50,275 nucleotides of DNA from JAYPCI01 sp038124645. GTDB lineage: Bacteria; Pseudomonadota; Alphaproteobacteria; Pelagibacterales; Pelagibacteraceae. Below the pieces are notes generated by a model. The model did not search any database, was not told where the DNA came from, and saw only the letters and a list, made by a program, of their open reading frames with translations. The position numbers and the translations under genes are program-made. Location: assembly GCA_038124645.1 (NCBI GenBank), contig JAYPCI010000007.1, positions 1-50,275 of the forward strand. The letters are read 5' to 3'. Shown in pieces: positions 8,823-17,660 of the stretch; positions within the stretch are counted from its first letter, which is position 1, and the number at the start of each line of letters is the position of its first letter.

Positions 8823-10433
8823 ATGTCCGCAGAAGCAATGACCCACGATACGCATCATCACAATCCAACAGGTTGGAGAAGATGGGCTTATTCAACCAAT
8901 CATAAAGACATTGGTACCATGTATTTGATCTTTGCGATTGTAGCAGGATTAATTGGAACGTTATTTTCGATATTGATGAGAATAGAACTGATGCATCCTG
9001 GTGATGGTATTCTTGGCGGTAATTATCATTTGTATAATGTTTTAGTTACTGGTCACGGCCTAATTATGATTTTCTTTATGGTAATGCCAGCAATGATCGG
9101 TGGTTTTGGTAATTGGTTTGTGCCAATTATGATTGGCGCTCCGGATATGGCATTTCCAAGAATGAATAATATTTCCTTTTGGTTATTACCCGTTTCTCTA
9201 GGGTTATTAATTTTATCAATTTTTGCTGATGGTCCTCCAGGTCAAACAGGGGTTGGTGGCGGTTGGACAATTTATCCACCTTTATCTTCTAAGACGGGAC
9301 AACCAGGTCCAGCTATGGATCTTGCAATTTTAAGTTTACACATTGCTGGTGCTTCTTCAATCTTGGGAGCAATTAATTTTATTACAACCATTTTAAATAT
9401 GCGAACACCAGGTATGACCTTACATAAAATGCCATTGTTTGCTTGGTCAATCTTGGTTACAGCGTTTTTACTATTATTATCTCTGCCAGTTTTAGCAGGC
9501 GCAATTACAATGTTGTTAACAGATAGAAATTTCGGTACAGCATTTTTTGAAGCACAGACAGGAGGAGATCCAGTTTTATTTCAACACTTATTTTGGTTTT
9601 TTGGTCATCCAGAAGTTTATATCTTAATTCTACCTGGCTTCGGTATGATTAGTCATATTGTTTCAACATTTTCGAGAAAACCTATTTTTGGTTACTTAGG
9701 CATGGCTTATGCAATGGTGGCGATCGGTGTTGTTGGTTTTGTCGTTTGGGCCCATCACATGTACACGGTGGGTATGGACACTGATACCAAAGCTTATTTC
9801 TTGGCTGCGACAATGATCATCGCAGTTCCAACCGGAATAAAAATATTTTCTTGGATTGCAACCATGTGGGGTGGATCAATCAGTTTTAAAACTCCAATGC
9901 TGTGGTCAATAGGTTTTATCTTTCTATTTACTGTAGGAGGTGTAACTGGGATAGTGCTAGCAAATGCTGGAGTGGATACAGCGTTACATGATACTTACTA
10001 TGTAGTGGCTCACTTCCATTATGTACTTTCATTAGGAGCAGTATTTGCAATCTTCGCTGGTTTTTACTACTGGTTTAGTAAGATGAGTGGTTACGAATAC
10101 TCTGAATTCTTAGGTAAACTTCATTTCTGGCTAACATTTATTGGAGTTAATTTGATTTTCTTTCCTCAACATTTCTTAGGTTTAGCAGGAATGCCAAGAA
10201 GATATGCAGATTACCCTGATGCATTTGCAGGCTGGAATTATATCTCATCAATAGGATCATACATTGCCGTAGCTGGATTAGCTATCTTTTTCGTAAATTT
10301 ACTGTACGCCTTTATTAAAAAAGCAAAAGCTGAAAAAAATCCGTGGGGCGAAGGCGCTACAACTTTAGAATGGACAGTAGACTCACCACCACCATTCCAT
10401 ACTTTTGAGGAACTGCCAAAGTTCAATAAATAG
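8823..10433 (+). CDS. coxA: Cytochrome c oxidase subunit I (heme-copper)
   Basis: Catalytic subunit of 536 residues with twelve predicted transmembrane helices, holding heme a and the heme a3-CuB site that reduces oxygen and pumps protons. Visible signatures are GHGLIMIFFMVMPAMIGGFGNW (low-spin heme ligand region), WFFGHPEVYILILPGFG with the CuB histidine and cross-linked tyrosine, WAHHMYTVGMD with the two further CuB histidines, and HDTYYVVAHFHYVLS with the heme histidines. The GHPEVY tyrosine marks an A-type oxidase. Length and motifs are normal. It lies 8 bases after coxB and 2 before ctaB. Confidence 0.98.
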   Translation: MSAEAMTHDTHHHNPTGWRRWAYSTNHKDIGTMYLIFAIVAGLIGTLFSILMRIELMHPGDGILGGNYHLYNVLVTGHGLIMIFFMVMPAMIGGFGNWFVPIMIGAPDMAFPRMNNISFWLLPVSLGLLILSIFADGPPGQTGVGGGWTIYPPLSSKTGQPGPAMDLAILSLHIAGASSILGAINFITTILNMRTPGMTLHKMPLFAWSILVTAFLLLLSLPVLAGAITMLLTDRNFGTAFFEAQTGGDPVLFQHLFWFFGHPEVYILILPGFGMISHIVSTFSRKPIFGYLGMAYAMVAIGVVGFVVWAHHMYTVGMDTDTKAYFLAATMIIAVPTGIKIFSWIATMWGGSISFKTPMLWSIGFIFLFTVGGVTGIVLANAGVDTALHDTYYVVAHFHYVLSLGAVFAIFAGFYYWFSKMSGYEYSEFLGKLHFWLTFIGVNLIFFPQHFLGLAGMPRRYADYPDAFAGWNYISSIGSYIAVAGLAIFFVNLLYAFIKKAKAEKNPWGEGATTLEWTVDSPPPFHTFEELPKFNK

Positions 10434-10435
10434 TT

Positions 10436-11350
10436 TTGAGTAGGCTTGCATCAAATAGACAATCAATTAAAACATTAGATCTTTCTAAAAGTATTAAATC
10501 TTTTTTTAATTTAATGAAGCCAAGAGTAATGTCTCTTGTTCTTTTTACAAGTTTTGTTGGTTTAGTTATTGCCCCAACTTCAGTAGAGTTTGATCAATCA
10601 TTTTTTGCTCTTTTAGCTGTAGCAATAGGTGCAGGGGCGGCGGGGACACTTAATATGTGGTATGAGTCAGATATTGATGCTGTAATGTCGCGTACATGTC
10701 TAAGACCAATACCGACGGGCATGATTTCAAAAAAACAAGCACTTTTTTTTGGCACTGCGTTAAGTTTGATATCAATCGTAATGTTATACCAATTTTCAAA
10801 TTTTCTATCAGCAGCATTACTCGCACTTACAATTGGATTTTATTTTTTTGTTTATACAATCTGGTTAAAAAAAAGAACTGCACAAAATATAGTTATTGGT
10901 GGAGCTGCTGGTGCTTTACCACCTGTCATCGGTTGGACAATAGCAACAAACTATATTTCTATTGAGCCGATTATATTATTTTTATTAATTTTTTTATGGA
11001 CACCATCTCATTTTTGGGCACTTAGTCTTTACAAATCAAAAGATTACCAAAAAGCCAAAATACCCATGTTGCCTCTAGTCTCAGGGGTTGAATATACAAA
11101 GAAAAATATATTTTTTTATGCATTAATTATGTTTCCTGTTGCACTTGCACCTTATTATCTCAATTTTGCTAGTAAGTATTTCTTAATGGCTTCATCTCTA
11201 TTGTCAGGATATTACATGATTTTATGTTATGAATTATTAATTAAACAAAAACAAAGTGAAATAAAAAAAACTGCAAAAAAAATATTTGTTTATTCAATTT
11301 TTTACCTATTTATAATTTTTTTAACTTTACTAATTGATAATATCCTATGA
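10436..11350 (+). CDS. ctaB: Protoheme IX farnesyltransferase (heme O synthase)
   Basis: Membrane prenyltransferase of the UbiA superfamily that farnesylates heme B to heme O on the way to the heme a of the adjacent oxidase. It has 304 residues. The N-terminal LMKPRVMSLVLFTSFVGL and the substrate motif NMWYESDIDAVMSRTCLRPIPTG are typical, as is the second region HFWALSLYKSKDYQKAKIPMLP. The start is a TTG at 10436, two bases after the coxA stop; no ATG is present before the conserved N-terminus. The stop overlaps the ATG of the next small gene (ATGA). Its place in the cox operon separates it from ubiA. Confidence 0.96.
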   Translation: MSRLASNRQSIKTLDLSKSIKSFFNLMKPRVMSLVLFTSFVGLVIAPTSVEFDQSFFALLAVAIGAGAAGTLNMWYESDIDAVMSRTCLRPIPTGMISKKQALFFGTALSLISIVMLYQFSNFLSAALLALTIGFYFFVYTIWLKKRTAQNIVIGGAAGALPPVIGWTIATNYISIEPIILFLLIFLWTPSHFWALSLYKSKDYQKAKIPMLPLVSGVEYTKKNIFFYALIMFPVALAPYYLNFASKYFLMASSLLSGYYMILCYELLIKQKQSEIKKTAKKIFVYSIFYLFIIFLTLLIDNIL

Positions 11351-11457
11351 ATAAAAGAAGAAAAAATATTATTACAGCTTTGATATTAGTAGCATTTATG
11401 ATTTTTTTATTTTTAATGACATTTTATAATATTGGAATTTATAATAGGGAGATATGA
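11347..11457 (+). CDS. Small single-helix membrane protein, CoxF-like oxidase assembly factor
   Basis: A 36-residue open frame lies between ctaB and ctaG: ATG at 11347 overlapping the ctaB stop (ATGA), TGA at 11455-11457 overlapping the ctaG ATG (ATGA). It begins MNKRRKNIITAL, continues as one hydrophobic helix and ends FYNIGIYNREI. This basic head, single helix and short tail, and the position between ctaB and ctaG, match the small CoxF-type proteins of alphaproteobacterial cox operons. The four-base overlaps at both ends argue strongly that it is a real gene. The function of the family is poorly defined; assembly of the oxidase is inferred from context. Confidence 0.78.
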   Translation: MNKRRKNIITALILVAFMIFLFLMTFYNIGIYNREI

Positions 11458-12005
11458 TAGAATCTAAGAGAAACTTAACACCGGTTGTGCTCGTTGGAAT
11501 TTTTTGTCTGATGCTCGGACTGTCTTATGCTGCTGTACCATTATATGAGCTATTTTGTAGAGTTACAGGATTTGGCGGTACAGTGCGAATTGCAGATAAA
11601 CAAGAGTTACCTAACATCGTGATTAACCAAGACTATCAAGTCAGATTTGATACCAATACGCACTCTGGATTGGATTGGGATTTTAAAGTTGAAAAAAATA
11701 TTTTAGTGTTAAAACCTGGAGAAATTCATAATGTTAAATTTTATGTTAAAAACAATAGTGCTACAGAAACATCAGGTGCCGCTTCATTTAATGCATCGCC
11801 AAATACATTTGGCACCTATTTAACTAAAATTGGCTGTTTTTGTTTTGAAAAACAAACACTGCAACCTAATGAAACCAAAGAGTTTGTAATGTCTTTTTTC
11901 TTGGATCCAAAAGTGGTAGATGATAATAAAACTAAGGATATTTATGATGTTACTTTGTCCTATACCTTTTTTTCATCAGATTATTATAAAGGAGAAAAAA
12001 TTTAA
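11454..12005 (+). CDS. ctaG: Cytochrome c oxidase assembly protein CtaG/Cox11
   Basis: Copper chaperone of 183 residues that delivers Cu(I) to the CuB site of subunit I. A single N-terminal transmembrane helix (TPVVLVGIFCLMLGLSYAAV) is followed by the conserved PLYELFCRVTGFGGT and a periplasmic immunoglobulin-like domain carrying the copper-binding pair in GCFCFEKQ. The MSFFLDPK motif is also present. The ATG overlaps the stop of the preceding small gene. Length and motifs are normal for the family, so the assignment is secure. Confidence 0.97.
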   Translation: MIESKRNLTPVVLVGIFCLMLGLSYAAVPLYELFCRVTGFGGTVRIADKQELPNIVINQDYQVRFDTNTHSGLDWDFKVEKNILVLKPGEIHNVKFYVKNNSATETSGAASFNASPNTFGTYLTKIGCFCFEKQTLQPNETKEFVMSFFLDPKVVDDNKTKDIYDVTLSYTFFSSDYYKGEKI

Positions 12006-12007
12006 TT

Positions 12008-12799
12008 ATGTCTACAGCTGAAAAAAAACATGATTACCATTTAGTTGATCCTAGTCCATGGCCAATTTATACGTCATTTGCTACTTTAGTATTGGCTTTG
12101 GGAGCTGTTTATTATTTTCACTATAAAGCACTTTGGCTGTTATTAGTTGGTAGTGCCTTAGTTATTTATGGAACTTTCATGTGGTTTAGAGATGTTGTTA
12201 AAGAGGCTGAACATGAAGGACATCATACATTAGTAGTGCAAATAACTCATCGTTATGGCATGACTTTATTCATTGCATCTGAGGTAATGTTTTTTGTTGC
12301 ATGGTTTTGGGCTTTCTTTAATGCGAGCTTGTTTCCAACTGAACAAATTGGAAATATTTGGCCTCCCGCTGAAATACAAACATTTGACCCTTGGGATATT
12401 CCACTAATCAACACATTAATATTACTTTTATCAGGCACAACAGTGACTTGGGCTCACCATGCTTTACTTGAAAGTGATAGAAAAGGGTTGCTTCACGGTT
12501 TGATGCTAACAGTATTTTTAGGATTTATTTTTACTTGCTTTCAAGCGTATGAATATCATCACGCAGCATTTGAGTTCTCAGGCAACATTTATGGTGCAAC
12601 TTTTTACATGGCGACTGGCTTTCACGGTTTTCATGTGATTGTTGGAACTATTTTTTTAGCAGTATGTTTATTTAGAGCCAATAAAGGACATTTCAAGTCG
12701 GATCATCATTTTGGTTTTGAGGCTGCAGCGTGGTATTGGCACTTTGTTGACGTCGTTTGGTTATTTTTGTTTGCAGCAATTTATATCTGGGGCAGTTAA
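12008..12799 (+). CDS. coxC: Cytochrome c oxidase subunit III
   Basis: Subunit III of the aa3 oxidase, a seven-helix protein of 263 residues that stabilises subunit I during turnover. Typical features are the N-terminal HDYHLVDPSPWPI, the FWAFFNASLFPTE segment after SEVMFFVAW, GTTVTWAHHALL, and the C-terminal AAAWYWHFVDVVWLFLF. An AAAGGAG lies upstream but 13 bases from the ATG, longer than usual spacing. It follows ctaG by two bases and precedes surf1 by three, as in other alphaproteobacterial cox operons. Confidence 0.98.
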   Translation: MSTAEKKHDYHLVDPSPWPIYTSFATLVLALGAVYYFHYKALWLLLVGSALVIYGTFMWFRDVVKEAEHEGHHTLVVQITHRYGMTLFIASEVMFFVAWFWAFFNASLFPTEQIGNIWPPAEIQTFDPWDIPLINTLILLLSGTTVTWAHHALLESDRKGLLHGLMLTVFLGFIFTCFQAYEYHHAAFEFSGNIYGATFYMATGFHGFHVIVGTIFLAVCLFRANKGHFKSDHHFGFEAAAWYWHFVDVVWLFLFAAIYIWGS

Positions 12800-12802
12800 T
12801 AA

Positions 12803-13468
12803 TTGCCAAAATATTCTAATCTTTTTAATTTTTTAGTATTAGTTTTCATTGTCATATTTTGCTCATTAGGCACCTGGCAACTCTACCGTTTGGACTGGAA
12901 AAAAAATTTAATTTTAGAAATAGAGCAAGGGTTAAACGAAAATCCTGTTTTATTTAATTCAACAGCAATTCAAGATTATAAAAAAGTTTTTTTGGAGGGA
13001 AAATATTTTTTTGATAAACAAATATATTTGTATGCTTTAAATGATAGTGGTCAGCCGGGTTATGAGGTATTAACCCCCTTTAAAACAAATATTGGATTTC
13101 ATGTATTAATTAACCGAGGGTGGATACCAAACAATCTAAAAAACAATACCGAGATCAATTTAGATCTTAACTCTAATTATAAACTGACAGGGATTTTAAA
13201 AAAACATTCCATCAAAAATCCTTTTAAACCCAAAAATGATATCAATAATAACATTTGGTTTTATCTAGATAAGGGTGAAACAAGTTCATTTACTAAATTT
13301 GAACTTCCAGATTTCAGTATAATATTATCAAGCAAGCAACAGCCTTCACCACCTTATTTAAAAAAAATTACAAGTGACTTGCCTAATAATCACCTAAGTT
13401 ACGCTATAACATGGTATCTGATTTCAATAGCAATCATGATATTTTTTTTATATTTTAGAAAAAGGTGA
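12803..13468 (+). CDS. SURF1 family oxidase assembly protein
   Basis: Assembly factor of 221 residues, thought to help insert heme a into subunit I. The architecture is diagnostic: an N-terminal helix followed by SLGTWQLYRLDWKKNLI, a periplasmic domain with GQPGYEVLTPF and NRGWIPNN, and a C-terminal helix beginning HLSYAITWYLIS. The start is a TTG at 12803, three bases after coxC; no other start fits. The last bases overlap thrC (GTGA), so the oxidase operon runs into threonine synthesis. Confidence 0.93.
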   Translation: MPKYSNLFNFLVLVFIVIFCSLGTWQLYRLDWKKNLILEIEQGLNENPVLFNSTAIQDYKKVFLEGKYFFDKQIYLYALNDSGQPGYEVLTPFKTNIGFHVLINRGWIPNNLKNNTEINLDLNSNYKLTGILKKHSIKNPFKPKNDINNNIWFYLDKGETSSFTKFELPDFSIILSSKQQPSPPYLKKITSDLPNNHLSYAITWYLISIAIMIFFLYFRKR

Positions 13469-14835
13469 AATATTTTAGCACTAGAGACAAAAATCTAAAC
13501 TTGGATTTTAAAGAAATCTTTTTAAGAGGTTTGGCACCTGACGGGGGACTTTTTTTACCAAAAGTAGTCAAACGATATTCAACCAGTGAATTAGTCAATC
13601 TAAAGAAATTAAACTATCAAGATTTGGCTTATGAAATTATCTCGAATTTTTGTGGTGATGATCTAAAACCAAAGCTTACAAATATTATAAAAAAATCTTA
13701 TTCTAATTTTTTTGATAAAAACGTTGTTACATTAAAGCAATTAGATCATCTCAATTTTCTAGAATTATATCATGGCCCTACTTTGGCTTTTAAAGATTAC
13801 GCTATGCAAGTAATTGGAAATATATATGAAGAATATTTAAGTAATAGTGATCAAAAAATAACTATCGTCGTAGCAACATCAGGAGATACCGGTGCAGCTG
13901 CTATTTATGCTTTAGCGAATAAAAAAAATATTAATCTTTTTGTATTACATCCAGAAAACAAAGTATCACCTGTACAGCGTAAGTTTATGACAACGGTTAA
14001 TGCAAAAAATATTTTTAATTTAGCAATCAAGGGAAATTTTGATGATTGTCAATCAATGGTAAAAAAAATGTTTATGGATGAAAAGTTTAGAAAAGCTGTA
14101 AATTTATCTGCAGTTAATTCCATCAACTGGGGAAGAATTATCTGTCAAATAGTTTATTATTTTTATGCTTTTTTAAGAATGGATGAGGATAAAATAAGTT
14201 TTGCCGTCCCAACTGGAAACTTTGGTGATATTTATGCTGGCTATATGGCTAAAAAAATGGGTTTACCGATCGACAAATTAATCATCGCCACTAATGAAAA
14301 TGATATTCTTCATCGGGTTGCCACAACCGGCAAATATGAACCTAAAGGAGTGAAACCCTCCATATCGCCGAGTATGGATATTCAGGTCTCTAGTAATTTT
14401 GAGCGATTGATATTTGATTTAGTTGGTGAGGATGCGGAAGTAGTAGCAAAATTAATGCAGGATCTATCTAATAATGGTTCTTTCACTATCAACAAAGATC
14501 AACTGGACAAACTTAAAAAAGATTTTTTATCATGTCGGGTTGAGGAAAAGGAAACACTAAGTATTATTGATAAAGTAAAAAAAGATTATAATTTTATTAT
14601 AGATCCACATACAGCCACAGCTACTAAATATTCTTTAGATAATATTAAAAGCAAAGTAATAGTTTTATGTACTGCTCATCCATTTAAATTCAAGGATACA
14701 ATTGAAAATAAATTAGGTATTAAAATTAATACTCCGCCCCAAGCTAAAAATTTAATGGATAAAGCTGAAAATTTTGATACTCTTGATTTAAGCTTACAGC
14801 AAATTATAAAATACATTTTAGACAAAACCCAATGA
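13465..14835 (+). CDS. thrC: Threonine synthase
   Basis: PLP enzyme of 456 residues that converts O-phosphohomoserine to threonine. The N-terminal half shows FSTRDKNLNLDFKEI and LAPDGGLFLPK; the PLP lysine lies in GPTLAFKDYAMQ; the phosphate cup ATSGDTGAAA and the PTGNFGDIYAGY motif follow, all typical of the long type of threonine synthase. The start is GTG at 13465, overlapping the surf1 stop by four bases. thrB, the preceding step, lies only 0.9 kb away on the opposite strand with peroxiredoxin and rnhA between them. Confidence 0.96.
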   Translation: MKYFSTRDKNLNLDFKEIFLRGLAPDGGLFLPKVVKRYSTSELVNLKKLNYQDLAYEIISNFCGDDLKPKLTNIIKKSYSNFFDKNVVTLKQLDHLNFLELYHGPTLAFKDYAMQVIGNIYEEYLSNSDQKITIVVATSGDTGAAAIYALANKKNINLFVLHPENKVSPVQRKFMTTVNAKNIFNLAIKGNFDDCQSMVKKMFMDEKFRKAVNLSAVNSINWGRIICQIVYYFYAFLRMDEDKISFAVPTGNFGDIYAGYMAKKMGLPIDKLIIATNENDILHRVATTGKYEPKGVKPSISPSMDIQVSSNFERLIFDLVGEDAEVVAKLMQDLSNNGSFTINKDQLDKLKKDFLSCRVEEKETLSIIDKVKKDYNFIIDPHTATATKYSLDNIKSKVIVLCTAHPFKFKDTIENKLGIKINTPPQAKNLMDKAENFDTLDLSLQQIIKYILDKTQ

Positions 14836-15320
14836 AAATAAAAATAGGAGACAATATACCAAATTCTGAACTCTATTTTTTAGAAGATGATGGTTCAGTG
14901 CAAAAGCGATCATCAATTGAATTAGTGGGTAAAGGCAAATCTATTTTATTTGGCTTACCTGGAGCTTACACAGCGACCTGCTCAGCTAAACATCTTCCGG
15001 GATATCTAAACAATTATGAATTAGCCCAAAAGAAAGGAATAACTAAAATTATTTGCCTATCGGTTAATGATCCATTTGTCATGAAAGCATGGGGTGAGAA
15101 AAATAATGTCGGCAATAAAATTATCATGGCTGCAGATCCATTTTGCAATTTTACAAAAGCAATAGGAGCAGAAATTGATAGGTCTGCTCGAGGTTTAGGA
15201 ATTAGGTCAGCTAGATATTCGATGCTGATCGAAGAAGGAGTTTTAAAAAATATTAAAGTTGAAGAAGATGCTGGTCTCTGTGAAATATCAGGTGCAGCTA
15301 ATTTTTTAAATAGTATCTAA
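14832..15320 (+). CDS. Peroxiredoxin of the Prx5 (AhpC/TSA, redoxin) type
   Basis: Thiol peroxidase of 162 residues. The peroxidatic cysteine is C50 in GLPGAYTATCSAKHLPG, the pattern of the Prx5/PMP20 subgroup, which reduces hydrogen peroxide or organic peroxides using glutaredoxin or thioredoxin. VNDPFVMKAWG and the SARYSMLIEEG strand also fit. The ATG overlaps the thrC stop (ATGA), making it the last gene of the oxidase-led run. Its TAA stop overlaps the TAG stop of the convergent rnhA by two bases within the tetranucleotide CTAA. Confidence 0.93.
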   Translation: MKIKIGDNIPNSELYFLEDDGSVQKRSSIELVGKGKSILFGLPGAYTATCSAKHLPGYLNNYELAQKKGITKIICLSVNDPFVMKAWGEKNNVGNKIIMAADPFCNFTKAIGAEIDRSARGLGIRSARYSMLIEEGVLKNIKVEEDAGLCEISGAANFLNSI

Positions 15321-15742
15321 TTTTTAGCTGTTTCATTAGCTAATTTATCTACTTCCTCATTAAATTCGTTGCCAGCATGCGCTTTGACCCAATGCCAACT
15401 AATCTCAAAATTTTTAGTTAATTCGTCTAATTCTTTCCAAAGATCAATATTTTTGACAGTTTTTTTATTTGATGTTTTCCAATCATTTTTTTTCCAATTA
15501 ATGATCCATTCTGTAATACCATCTTTGAGATATTTGGAGTCCGTATAAATCTCAACACTGCTTCCATTAGGTATTTTTTTTAGAGCTTCAATAGGTGCTG
15601 TCAATTCCATTTGATTATTAGTCGTATTTTTTTTGGAACCTTTAAGATAATCCTTTTTATTACCTGAAATAATTAATGCCGCCCAACCACCATTTCCAGG
15701 GTTTCCGATACATGCACCATCTGTATAAATTTTATAAATCAT
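15317..15742 (-). CDS. rnhA: Ribonuclease HI
   Basis: Endonuclease of 141 residues that cuts RNA in RNA-DNA hybrids. The four catalytic acidic residues are visible: Asp in IYTDGACIGNPGNGGWA, Glu in NNQMELTAPIEAL, Asp in EIYTDSKYLKDGI, and the C-terminal Asp in NEEVDKLANETA, with the flexible-loop histidine in WVKAHAGN. It abuts thrB with no gap and ends the minus-strand run that begins at DUF721. The order ispH-thrB-rnhA is conserved in alphaproteobacteria. Confidence 0.97.
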   Translation of the reverse strand: MIYKIYTDGACIGNPGNGGWAALIISGNKKDYLKGSKKNTTNNQMELTAPIEALKKIPNGSSVEIYTDSKYLKDGITEWIINWKKNDWKTSNKKTVKNIDLWKELDELTKNFEISWHWVKAHAGNEFNEEVDKLANETAKN

Positions 15743-16714
15743 TCAAAAAAAATATTCTTCTGGACCTTTAGAATTTTTGTGAAATTCTAGTCGTGTAAGA
15801 TACTCAATAGGATCTTTAATTTTCACAATGGCATCAAGGTCTGGATTTAATGCATCAAATACTCTCGTCATTAAAAATCTCAGTGCGGCGCCTTGAGATA
15901 AAACTTTGATTGAATCAACTTCCTCATTGGAAACCTTTCTAATTGATTGATAACCGTCCATAAAATTTTTTGCTTTTGTAACATTAAAACTTAAATTTTT
16001 CTCTGAACCGTCAAAACATAAAGCGTTAAAACATATTGCAATTTCGAAAGCATAGAAGTCATTGCATGAAAAGTAGAAGTCAATAATTCCATTAAATTGA
16101 TTATCTTTAAAAAAAATATTATCGGGAAATAGATCGGCGTGAATTATTCCAGACGGTAAATTCTTTGGCCAATTTTTTTCAACATCAGTAAGATTTTGTG
16201 AAATTAATTTAGGTAAATCTTTATGTATTTTAGAACACTGATCTTTTACTTGATCAAAAATTTTTTTCCAAGAAGAAATTGATAAATCGTTTGCTCTACT
16301 AATATTTTTAAATTTAGAAGTGAGTAAATGTAATTTTGCTGCTTCCGCCCCAACCTGTTTGCATTCTGCCGGATTTAAATTTTTTTTAGGTTTACCTTCT
16401 AAGAAACTCGAAATCATTAAACTTTTATTATTATACTTTGAAATTGAAACTCCAGAATTATTTACTATCGGTTTTGGACATTTAAAATTATTTTTATTTA
16501 GGTCTTGCATGAGTTGAGTAAAAAAAGGTAGATCGGACTCATTTACTCTTTTTTCGTAAATTGTTAATATATAATTTATACCATCAACGAGAATTAAGTA
16601 ATTTGTATTCTCAATACCCTCGGTAATCGGAGAATATTTTTCTATTTTTCCAATTTTATAATTTTGAAGAATTTTTTCAAAATCTTTTAACTCAAGTTTA
16701 GTATAAACAGCCAT
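15743..16714 (-). CDS. thrB: Homoserine kinase, type II (aminoglycoside phosphotransferase fold)
   Basis: Phosphorylates homoserine to O-phosphohomoserine, the substrate of ThrC. The 323-residue protein has the protein-kinase-like APH fold of alphaproteobacterial ThrB, not the GHMP fold of E. coli: catalytic loop GIIHADLFPDNIFF, Mg-binding GIIDFYFSCND, and the N-terminal GIENTNYLI loop. It starts at an ATG one base after the ispH stop. Its position next to ispH and rnhA supports homoserine as the substrate rather than choline or an antibiotic. Confidence 0.94.
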   Translation of the reverse strand: MAVYTKLELKDFEKILQNYKIGKIEKYSPITEGIENTNYLILVDGINYILTIYEKRVNESDLPFFTQLMQDLNKNNFKCPKPIVNNSGVSISKYNNKSLMISSFLEGKPKKNLNPAECKQVGAEAAKLHLLTSKFKNISRANDLSISSWKKIFDQVKDQCSKIHKDLPKLISQNLTDVEKNWPKNLPSGIIHADLFPDNIFFKDNQFNGIIDFYFSCNDFYAFEIAICFNALCFDGSEKNLSFNVTKAKNFMDGYQSIRKVSNEEVDSIKVLSQGAALRFLMTRVFDALNPDLDAIVKIKDPIEYLTRLEFHKNSKGPEEYFF

Positions 16715-16715
16715 A

Positions 16716-17660
16716 TTAGTTTAGTTCTCTTGGAATTTTAAATTCAATATTTTCTTTGGCTATAGAAATTTCTTCGAGAGAGATTGCAAGTTCTTTTTTT
16801 ATTTTTTCAATTATCTTAGTTACTATAGCCTCAGGGGCTGATGCGCCTGAAGAAATTCCTATATTTTTGCACTGACTAATTTCATTCATAGGTAATTCTG
16901 TGTGTTCATCTATTAAATACGATTTTTGGCACCCAGCTTGTTTGGCAACTTCCACCAGTCTCTGGGAATTCGAAGAATTACTGCTTCCAATTACAAATAA
17001 CATTTCACATTTCTTAGCAATATTTTTTATAGCCATTTGCCGGTTTGTGGTTGCATAGCAAATATCCTCTTTGATTGGAGCTTTTATATCAGGAAATTTT
17101 TCTTTAAGAGCCTCAATTATTTCTATTGTATCATCCACAGATAAAGTGGTTTGAGTTATATATGAAATTGGTTTTGAAAAATTTGATGTGTTAAGCTTTT
17201 TTACATCATCTACAGTTTCAATTAATGTGATAGCACCAGTCGGTAGCTGCCCCATAGTCCCAATAACTTCTGGGTGGTTTTTGTGTCCTATTAAAATAAT
17301 ATCCATGCCTCTTTTGTAATTTTGCTCTGACTCTCTATGCACTTTGGATACCAGGGGACAGGTTGCGTCGATAAATTTTAAATTATAATTCTTGGCTTGT
17401 TCAGGGACACTTTTCGGAACACCGTGTGCAGAAAATATTACTGGGCGCGATCTATCTTTAATTTCATCAAGTTCTTCGACAAAAATTGCTCCCCTTTTTT
17501 TTAAGTCATTTACTACACTTTTATTATGTACAATTTCATGTCGAACATAAACTGGGCTACCGTATTTTTCTAATGATTTATTGACTATTTCAATGGCTCG
17601 CTCAACACCTGCACAAAACCCTCTTGGTGATGCCAAATATATTTTAAGCTCTTTTTTCAT
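16716..17660 (-). CDS. ispH: 4-hydroxy-3-methylbut-2-enyl diphosphate reductase IspH (LytB)
   Basis: Fe-S enzyme of 314 residues catalysing the last step of the MEP isoprenoid pathway, giving IPP and DMAPP. The three cluster cysteines appear in SPRGFCAGVERAI, DATCPLVSKVH and EDICYATTNRQ; conserved HEIVHNKSVV and SAHGVPKSV histidines and the SSNSSNS phosphate-binding region are present. It overlaps the 3' end of the retinal-forming blh gene by 17 bases, so precursor supply and carotenoid genes are translationally linked. Confidence 0.97.
   Translation of the reverse strand: MKKELKIYLASPRGFCAGVERAIEIVNKSLEKYGSPVYVRHEIVHNKSVVNDLKKRGAIFVEELDEIKDRSRPVIFSAHGVPKSVPEQAKNYNLKFIDATCPLVSKVHRESEQNYKRGMDIILIGHKNHPEVIGTMGQLPTGAITLIETVDDVKKLNTSNFSKPISYITQTTLSVDDTIEIIEALKEKFPDIKAPIKEDICYATTNRQMAIKNIAKKCEMLFVIGSSNSSNSQRLVEVAKQAGCQKSYLIDEHTELPMNEISQCKNIGISSGASAPEAIVTKIIEKIKKELAISLEEISIAKENIEFKIPRELN

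Noticed and set aside
10696..10965. Second plus-strand frame inside ctaB
   Set aside because: Out-of-frame shadow of a conserved prenyltransferase gene; no ribosome site and no recognisable motif.
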